Assembly (NCBI GenBank): GCA_937910305.1
Contig: CALEPS010000020.1
Span: forward strand, 1 to 10,689
From: an uncultured Bacteroidales bacterium
Lineage (GTDB): Bacteria > Bacteroidota > Bacteroidia > Bacteroidales > Paludibacteraceae
DNA length: 10,689 bases
Reading direction: 5' to 3'
Part shown: piece by piece, positions 1 to 4,063 of the stretch
Layout of the letters: each line of letters opens with the position of its first letter
Numbering within the stretch: the first letter of the stretch is position 1
Position numbers and translations under genes: made by a program
Notes under the pieces: generated by a model
Told to the model about the DNA's origin: nothing
Database searches by the model: none
Seen by the model: only the letters and a program-made list of their open reading frames with translations

Positions 1-68
1 AAAATTTGTCAAACAGATAACTTCCACTCAAATATGTGAATTTTTAGAAGTACCCATAAGATATTATA

Positions 69-1115
69 ATGAGGAGCAAACAAGAAAATTCTATGTCAGT
101 TGCCCCGAATGACATTCGGGAAAATCAACATAGGGAGCATAATAAGGATCAGCACTGGCACTGGCAAAAGCAAGGGACGGCATGGAAAGGTATCGGAATT
201 TATCATATCACTCTGTCGGTAACTAATCGTGAACCGTTATTAGGTACACTCGTTATTCCGGATAATGATCCTACACAAGCCTATATTAAACGCACAGAAT
301 TAGGTGAAAAGGTGATAGATTGTTTATGGAGTGTGCCAAAACACCATCCGGATGTCCGCATTATAAGTTTTGACATTATGCCGAATCACTTACATACTAT
401 CTGGTATGTGGTTCATCCAATGCCAACCGGAATCAAAAGCGTTGCGCGTGGTTTTTGGCAAGCAGTTAAGCAGATTGGAAGGGAATATTCTATGTCAATT
501 GCCCCGAATGACATTCGGGATAATCAACATAGAGAGGTGAATCCCATATTCTCAGAGATGCCGTTTATACGTCCTCTTTCCCGGAAAAATCAACTTGATA
601 CAATGATTCGCTACACTTGGCTTAATCCTCAGCGATTGGCGACTATGCAACTCATGCCGGGTTTCTTCCGCATACAAGATAATATTGTAATTGCCGGTAG
701 AACATACAGAGGATTGGGAAATGTGGAACTATTATATAAAAAGGAGTATTTGCCTGTACATGTACGAAGTATATGGGTGGAAGCTGCGAAACGTGGAGAT
801 GATAAGCAACTGCGAAACTATATGAATGAATGTATTTTGGCAGCGAGAAATGGTACAATCATGGTCTCACCATTCATATCGGAAAAAGAGAAAGCAATAA
901 TGGAGGAACTGCTCAAAGAAAGACTTCCATTCATTTACATCGCTGATAACGGCTTTCGAGACTATTACAAGCCAAAAGATGTTTTGTTTGATGCGGTCGC
1001 TCAAAAACAGTTGCTCATCCTCAGCCCATGGGAATACGATGCGCATAAAAAACATGTCAGCCGTGCTGAATGTGTTGAGATGAATAAAATGGCAGAGGAA
1101 ATCTCTAATATGTAA
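69..1115 (+). CDS. RAYT/Y1 (HUH) transposase-like protein with extra C-terminal domain
   Basis: 348 residues. The N-terminal half matches the IS200/RAYT Y1 superfamily: a strand YHITLSVTNR (45-54), the HUH motif MPNHLH (104-109, metal-binding H107 and H109) and RYTWLNP (181-187), where Y182 is the likely nucleophile that cuts single-stranded DNA. RAYT proteins are associated with short genomic palindromes (REPs). Residues about 200-348 are not part of a normal Y1 domain. They contain MVSPFISEKEKAIMEE, a glycine/lysine turn (NGFRDYYKP) and LLILSPWEYD, which recall a DprA/SMF-like Rossmann fold; this is inference. Residues 8-23 and 141-156 are nearly the same peptide (SMSxAPNDIRxNQHRE), each encoded by a palindromic DNA element; the second splits the Y1 domain between HUH and Tyr. 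The start at 69 follows an in-frame stop at 57-59; M9 (position 93) is an alternative. No terminal hairpins typical of an IS200 element are evident. The stop codon touches a truncated CRISPR repeat. Confidence 0.8.
   Translation: MRSKQENSMSVAPNDIRENQHREHNKDQHWHWQKQGTAWKGIGIYHITLSVTNREPLLGTLVIPDNDPTQAYIKRTELGEKVIDCLWSVPKHHPDVRIISFDIMPNHLHTIWYVVHPMPTGIKSVARGFWQAVKQIGREYSMSIAPNDIRDNQHREVNPIFSEMPFIRPLSRKNQLDTMIRYTWLNPQRLATMQLMPGFFRIQDNIVIAGRTYRGLGNVELLYKKEYLPVHVRSIWVEAAKRGDDKQLRNYMNECILAARNGTIMVSPFISEKEKAIMEELLKERLPFIYIADNGFRDYYKPKDVLFDAVAQKQLLILSPWEYDAHKKHVSRAECVEMNKMAEEISNM
91..133. repeat. 43-nt palindromic element, copy 1 (in coding sequence)
   Basis: An imperfect palindrome centred on base 112. 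Outer arms are CTATGT (91-96) and ACATAG (128-133); the inner stem is CCCGAATG/CATTCGGG (104-120) around a single central A; a 7-nt unpaired segment lies on each side. It reads in frame as part of SMSVAPNDIRENQHRE near the N-terminus of the transposase. Similarity to copy 2 extends a few bases beyond the palindrome on both sides. Confidence 0.85.
490..532. repeat. 43-nt palindromic element, copy 2 (in coding sequence)
   Basis: This differs from copy 1 at only two positions within the 43 nt, with the same outer arms (490-495, 527-532) and an identical inner stem (503-519). It is in the same reading frame relative to the host gene as copy 1 and adds about 16 residues between GFWQAVKQIGRE and VNPIFSEMPF of the Y1 domain. 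Those flanks would join smoothly without it, which suggests a later in-frame insertion. Confidence 0.85.
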
Positions 1116-1368
1116 AAAAATAGTGGTCTAAAACAATAGTCATACGGATCATTAGCTCACGAATGGGTTGTGTATGTCATTCAAAAAAAGTAAACAATAG
1201 AGGTCTAAAACAATAACGTTGAGGAACAGTGAGCACTCGCCGTTGTTGTGTATGTCATTCAAAAAAGTAAACAATAGAGGTCTAAAACAATCTGCATACT
1301 TTTTATTTCATGCGAGCGTATGTTGTGTATGTCATTCAAAAAAGTAAACAATAGAGGTCTAAAACAAT
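1115..1368 (+). CRISPR. Type II-C CRISPR mini-array: 3 full repeats plus 1 truncated
   Basis: Full repeats lie at 1167-1214 (48 nt, one extra A), 1245-1291 and 1322-1368 (47 nt each). Each starts GTTGTGTATGTCATTC and ends AGGTCTAAAACAAT. Spacers are 1138-1166 (29 nt), 1215-1244 and 1292-1321 (30 nt each). The leftmost copy (1115-1137) keeps only the last 23 nt of the repeat, with two mismatches, and directly abuts the transposase stop codon. A repeat of 47 with 30-nt spacers, beginning GTTGTG, is typical of Bacteroidota type II-C. Because type II crRNAs retain the GTTG end and the nearby tracrRNA is complementary to that end, the array should be transcribed on the plus strand, toward cas2. 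Its promoter-proximal (left) side is therefore the truncated side. I see no TAnnTTTG promoter in or just before the array. Confidence 0.95.
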
Positions 1369-1417
1369 AGACCTTGTATAAGACCTTAAAACACAACAAA
1401 TTATACATTGTTTTAGA
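1358..1417. repeat. Inverted repeat of the CRISPR repeat end at the array border
   Basis: The last 11 nt of the terminal repeat (TCTAAAACAAT, 1358-1368) reappear inverted at 1407-1417 (ATTGTTTTAGA). The 38 nt between them include the direct repeat AGACCTT (1370-1376 and 1381-1387). A plus-strand array transcript could fold here just before the terminator. Whether this is functional or a decayed inverted repeat copy cannot be told. Confidence 0.5.
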
Positions 1418-1421
1418 ATTA

Positions 1422-1453
1422 GAAAAAGCGGCACTGTGAAGTACTGCTTTTTC
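1422..1453. terminator. Bidirectional rho-independent terminator between array and cas2
   Basis: A stem of 13 positions (GAAAAAGC at 1422-1429 with GCTTTTTC at 1446-1453, continuing inward with one G-T pair and one mismatch) around a 6-nt loop (1435-1440). The A-run on one side and T-run on the other give a five-T tract in both directions. It would end plus-strand array transcripts and minus-strand cas2 transcripts, which converge here. Confidence 0.75.
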
Positions 1454-1477
1454 ATTTCATTAACCACTTTTCGTTTC

Positions 1478-1813
1478 CTAAAACAACTCCAACTGTTGCA
1501 CCGGTTGGTCTTTCAAGACTTCTTTGCAGCAATCAAAAATCTGCATGTCCCCAAACTGTTTATCTGTTATGCGGAGTATCCCGATCTTTCCGAACGGAGG
1601 CATCCATTTCTTTACCCGCGCTATATGCACATCTGCATTTTCGGCACTCGGACAATGCCGCAGGTAAATGGAAAACTGAAACATAGTGAACCCATCCATC
1701 AAGAGCTTCTTGCGGAATAGGGCATATTCCTTCCTGTCTTTCTTGGTATCAGTAGGAAGGTCGAACAAAACCAGTACCCACATAATTCTATATTCGCTGA
1801 ACCGCGTATCCAT
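1478..1813 (-). CDS. cas2: CRISPR-associated endonuclease Cas2 (type II-C)
   Basis: 111 residues, full length for Cas2. It has the ferredoxin-like first strand RIMWVLVLFDLP (9-20) with the conserved acidic residue D18. It continues with KKDRKEYALFRKKLL, the GFTMFQFSIYLRHC strand (40-53), and a C-terminal strand GKIGILRITDKQFG ending in QQLELF, as in Bacteroidota type II-C Cas2. Cas2 is the dimeric scaffold that works with Cas1 to integrate spacers. The gene lies next to the array as expected, but no cas1 or cas9 precedes it: its own promoter is only about 40 nt upstream and immediately divergent from the tracrRNA promoter. The protein itself shows no sign of decay. Without Cas1 in the cell it would have no known role in adaptation. 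Confidence 0.95.
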   Translation of the reverse strand: MDTRFSEYRIMWVLVLFDLPTDTKKDRKEYALFRKKLLMDGFTMFQFSIYLRHCPSAENADVHIARVKKWMPPFGKIGILRITDKQFGDMQIFDCCKEVLKDQPVQQLELF

Positions 1814-1815
1814 TT

Positions 1816-1846
1816 CTTAGCCCGAGAAAGGGCACGATTAACTAAG
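1816..1846. repeat. Short palindromic repeat in the cas2 5' leader
   Basis: CTTAGCCCGAGAAAGGGC followed by ACGATTA. An inner stem GCCC/GGGC and an outer CTTAG (1816-1820)/CTAAG (1842-1846) allow a hairpin immediately upstream of the cas2 start codon (read on the minus strand). The core recurs at 3980-4001 with only a 3-nt deletion, so it is an interspersed repeat rather than cas2-specific leader sequence. Confidence 0.6.
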
Positions 1847-1856
1847 TTTTATGCTG

Positions 1857-1887
1857 CAAAATTACAGGAAAAAACGGAAATATCAAA
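1857..1887 (-). promoter_or_regulatory. Bacteroidota sigma-ABfr-type promoter for cas2 (former cas operon promoter?)
   Basis: Read on the minus strand: -33 box TTTG (complement of 1884-1887), 19-nt spacer, -7 box TAATTTTG (complement of 1857-1864), matching TTTG-N19-21-TAnnTTTG. The transcript would start near 1851 and reach the cas2 ATG after about 40 nt. In type II-C loci this position usually belongs to the promoter of the cas9-cas1-cas2 operon. Confidence 0.7.
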
Positions 1888-1903
1888 ATTATTTACGGAA
1901 TTA

Positions 1904-1935
1904 TTTGCATATTTGCTAAAAAAGCAGTACCTTTG
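1904..1935 (+). promoter_or_regulatory. Bacteroidota promoter for tracrRNA
   Basis: -33 box TTTG (1904-1907), 20-nt spacer, -7 box TACCTTTG (1928-1935). This places the transcription start at about 1941, exactly at the first base of the anti-repeat. It is back to back with the cas2 promoter. Confidence 0.8.
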
Positions 1936-1940
1936 CACCA

Positions 1941-2019
1941 ACTTTTTGAATGACATACACAATAAGGATTATTCCGATGTGTAAACATTTAGGGTGGGAG
2001 GCAACTCTCGCCCTTTTTT
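1941..2019 (+). ncRNA. tracrRNA of the type II-C CRISPR system
   Basis: The 5' end (1941-1963) is the reverse complement of the first 24 nt of the CRISPR repeat, with one T fewer in the T-run and a final G-U pair; this is the anti-repeat. It is followed by a small nexus hairpin GGA-TTAT-TCC (1966-1975), a second hairpin ATGT-GTAA-ACAT (1977-1988), and a terminator: GGGTGGGAG (1992-2000), loop GCAA, CTCTCGCCC (2005-2013), then six T (2014-2019). The nexus AAGGATTATTCCG resembles that of other Bacteroidota II-C tracrRNAs as I recall them. Its role is to pair with pre-crRNA for RNase III processing and to load Cas9. No cas9 gene is visible next to it, so its protein partner must be elsewhere or lost. 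Confidence 0.9.
1992..2019 (+). terminator. tracrRNA rho-independent terminator
   Basis: A nine-pair stem (two G-T wobbles) with a GCAA loop followed by TTTTTT. It also forms the 3' hairpin of the tracrRNA. Confidence 0.85.
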
Positions 2020-2029
2020 GTTAACCTCA

Positions 2030-2106
2030 ACGACTCATTTACGACTCTTTTACGACTCATTTAGCACTCATTCTCGAACCATTATCGAGTCATTCTCGAA
2101 CCGTTT
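2030..2106. repeat. Seven-unit 11-bp tandem repeat
   Basis: Successive 11-mers from 2030: acgactcattt, acgactctttt, acgactcattt, agcactcattc, tcgaaccatta, tcgagtcattc, tcgaaccgttt. The TCAT-like core keeps strict 11-bp spacing (2035, 2046, 2057, 2068, 2079, 2090), and units 4-5 and 6-7 also share a 22-bp higher-order unit. The period is close to one DNA helical turn. Confidence 0.8.
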
Positions 2107-2229
2107 TCAAGAGATGGTGGGGTATCTCGGGTAGATAGCCGTTTTTCTCTCCATTTGAAGCCGCGGTGGGGCCGACGTCGTCCTAGGGTGGTCGCGTGAT
2201 GGTCGCGTTCCCGACTCGGTAGTAAGTCG

Positions 2230-2273
2230 ATGACTAATGTGTGTAAGGGGCATGACTAATGTGTGTAAGGGGC
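2230..2273. repeat. 22-bp perfect tandem duplication
   Basis: The unit ATGACTAATGTGTGTAAGGG plus GC occurs twice without change (2230-2251, 2252-2273), about 170-220 bp upstream of the amylase promoter. It could be a pair of operator sites or a replication-slippage product. Confidence 0.85.
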
Positions 2274-2422
2274 AAGTAAGACTTAAATAAGGGTTAAATA
2301 AGGCTCTCGATTTTTAAACTTGGCATACGTGTCGGCAAGGAGGCTGGGAAAAGTCAGAACGGGACAAAGAGCCTGTAGAGAGCGAAAAGTTTGTAGATTT
2401 AATGGCAAAAAATGTCCAAACG

Positions 2423-2454
2423 CTTGCGTATGTCAAAAAAATGTTGTATCTTTG
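2423..2454 (+). promoter_or_regulatory. Bacteroidota promoter of the amylase operon
   Basis: -7 box TATCTTTG (2447-2454) and a -33 box CTTG (2423-2426, one mismatch to TTTG) with a 20-nt spacer. Predicted start near 2461, giving a leader of about 30 nt before the ATG at 2492. It is the only good promoter seen ahead of the four starch genes. Confidence 0.7.
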
Positions 2455-2491
2455 CAGTCGTTTTTAACATAGTTAAACTATTAGAAAGACC

Positions 2492-3967
2492 ATGAAGAAG
2501 AACATTCTATCTGTATTATCCGTAATTTTATGCGTGGGAGCGAGCGTGTTCGCGCCCGAGGCAGGAGGCTTGAAGGCTGAGAATATCGGCGTTCCGGCGG
2601 AGTGCGAGGACGTGATGTTACAGGCGTTCTACTGGGACAGTTATAAGACCCAGTCCGGTTCGGACAGCAAGTACGGCAGAACCAAATGGATTGATCTGCT
2701 GAAGGATACCGCAGCTATCAATGCCAATTTTGACTTGGTATGGCTGCCGCCAAGCGCTAAAGCAGGAACCGACGGAGTGGGATACAACCACAGGCAACTG
2801 AGCAACCAGGACAGCTCGTGGGGAACACGCGGGAGATTGAACGACCTCATCCAGGCGCTGCATGCCGCCCATACCAAAGTGCTGGCGGATATCGTGATCA
2901 ACCACCGCGCCAACAAAAGCAACTGGTGTGACTTCGATGAAGATGTGTTCGGAGAGGGCTATGGGTCCTTCCAGTTGACCGAGGAGCACATATGCAGCGA
3001 CGATGAGTGTTTCACCAATACCTCTTCTACCTGTTATGGCAGTTCCGTTCACGGCGCAAAGGACACCGGTTCCAAGTTTGACGGTCTGCGCGACCTGGAT
3101 CACACAAGCGAGTATGTGCAGGAATGGGCAAAAACGTATATGCGATGGATGCTGGATTCCATGAAATATGACGGATTTCGTCACGACATGACACTCGGCT
3201 TCCATGGCAGGTACCTGAAGATGTACAACGAGGCTTCGCAGCCGTATATATCCGTCTCGGAGTTATGGGAAGGTATCTCACGCCAGAAACAGCACCTGGA
3301 GGAATGCGAATACAACACCATGGTCTTTGATTTCCAGCAGAAATACCTGCTGCATAACGCGATCGTGAAAGGCAGTTACAGTCTGCTGAAAAAGAACACG
3401 AACTCTTTCCGCGGACAGGGGCTGGAGAAATACGCCGTCACTTTTGTCGATAACCACGACACGTTCGAGCGCGACGGTTACGGCAACAACCAGTTCGGCG
3501 GCCAGTACTGCGATCTGAATAACGCTACGGTGAAAGCGAACGTGCTGCAGGCGTATGCGTATATCCTCTCCATGCCGGGTGTGCCGTGTGTCTTTTATCC
3601 CCATTGGAGCAAATACAAGGACGCTATCAATACGCTCATCTCCGTCCGCAAACAGGCGGGTATTCACTCGGAGAGCGAGGTGCTGGAAGAGACAAGCGGC
3701 AGCTATTCCTATTCGGCAACGATCCAAGGACACCACCGTAAGGTCGTTCTGCGGCTGGGTAAGAACCGCGACATGACCATTCCTGCCGGATACTGGAAAT
3801 GCGTGGACGGCGACTACTACACCGTCTATATCGAAGTGGGAGAAGGGATAGAGACAACCCCCACCGACTCCCCCTCAAAGGTAGAGAAGATCCTTAAAGA
3901 CGGTAGGCTTTATATTCGTCATGGCGAGCATGTCTATGACGCAACGGGGAAGAAAATTGAGAATTGA
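2492..3967 (+). CDS. Secreted GH13 alpha-amylase (single catalytic domain)
   Basis: 491 residues. The signal peptide covers about 1-21 with no lipobox. The GH13 (beta/alpha)8 barrel begins at VMLQAFYWDSY (41-51). Conserved regions are DIVINH (133-138), GFRHD with nucleophile D232, SELWE with acid/base E257, and FVDNHD with D323; the triad is complete. WLPPSAK and GVGYNH resemble the plant/archaeal-type alpha-amylases (GH13_6/13_7-like; subfamily not certain). It should cut internal alpha-1,4 bonds of starch or glycogen outside the cell. After the C-terminal beta domain, a linker (451-463) leads to the tail VEKILKDGRLYIRHGEHVYD (464-483) and ATGKKIEN, shared with the three genes downstream and similar to the end of type IX sorting domains. 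The final residues EN come from a GAGAATTGA repeat that runs on past the stop. It is first in the operon and a paralog of the next gene. Confidence 0.93.
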   Translation: MKKNILSVLSVILCVGASVFAPEAGGLKAENIGVPAECEDVMLQAFYWDSYKTQSGSDSKYGRTKWIDLLKDTAAINANFDLVWLPPSAKAGTDGVGYNHRQLSNQDSSWGTRGRLNDLIQALHAAHTKVLADIVINHRANKSNWCDFDEDVFGEGYGSFQLTEEHICSDDECFTNTSSTCYGSSVHGAKDTGSKFDGLRDLDHTSEYVQEWAKTYMRWMLDSMKYDGFRHDMTLGFHGRYLKMYNEASQPYISVSELWEGISRQKQHLEECEYNTMVFDFQQKYLLHNAIVKGSYSLLKKNTNSFRGQGLEKYAVTFVDNHDTFERDGYGNNQFGGQYCDLNNATVKANVLQAYAYILSMPGVPCVFYPHWSKYKDAINTLISVRKQAGIHSESEVLEETSGSYSYSATIQGHHRKVVLRLGKNRDMTIPAGYWKCVDGDYYTVYIEVGEGIETTPTDSPSKVEKILKDGRLYIRHGEHVYDATGKKIEN

Positions 3968-4040
3968 TAATTGAGAATTCTTAGCCCGAAGGGCACGATT
4001 ATTTGACAAGTCAAATTTTGAGAATTGAGAATTGAATAAA
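3955..4040. repeat. Repeat-rich intergenic region between the two amylases
   Basis: Copies of TTGAGAATTGA-like sequence flank the region (about 3955-3980 and 4016-4036). Between them are the short palindromic repeat CTTAGCCCGAAGGGC + ACGATTA (3980-4001), also found before cas2, and a clean hairpin ATTTGAC-AA-GTCAAAT (4001-4016). The left copy overlaps the last codons and stop of the upstream amylase. No T-tract that would make a strong terminator follows. Confidence 0.7.
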
Positions 4041-4063
4041 ACTAACAAAACTAATATAATACG

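Larger units (their letters stand above)
2020..2490. other. Non-coding interval between tracrRNA and amylase operon
   Basis: No plausible gene or recognisable cas9/cas1 remnant on either strand. It holds an 11-bp tandem repeat (2030-2106), a GC-rich unexplained stretch (about 2155-2220, with the short direct repeat TGGTCGCGT), a 22-bp tandem duplication (2230-2273) and the promoter for the first amylase (2423-2454). Confidence 0.7.

Noticed and set aside
1..68. Promoter or left IS end for the transposase
   Set aside because: TTTG (5-8) and TATGTGAA (33-40) are spaced 24 nt apart and the -7 box does not match; no hairpin typical of IS200/IS605 ends is visible.
1436..1720. 94-residue plus-strand open frame
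   Set aside because: It is antisense to cas2, which is a clear full-length family member; the frame shows no recognisable domain.
2030..2106. Second CRISPR-like array
   Set aside because: The 11-bp units are contiguous with no spacers; it is a tandem repeat, not a CRISPR.
2020..2490. Possible cas9 or cas1 remnant right of the tracrRNA
   Set aside because: I found no HNH, RuvC or Cas1-like peptide in any frame; the stretch is repeats plus promoter.
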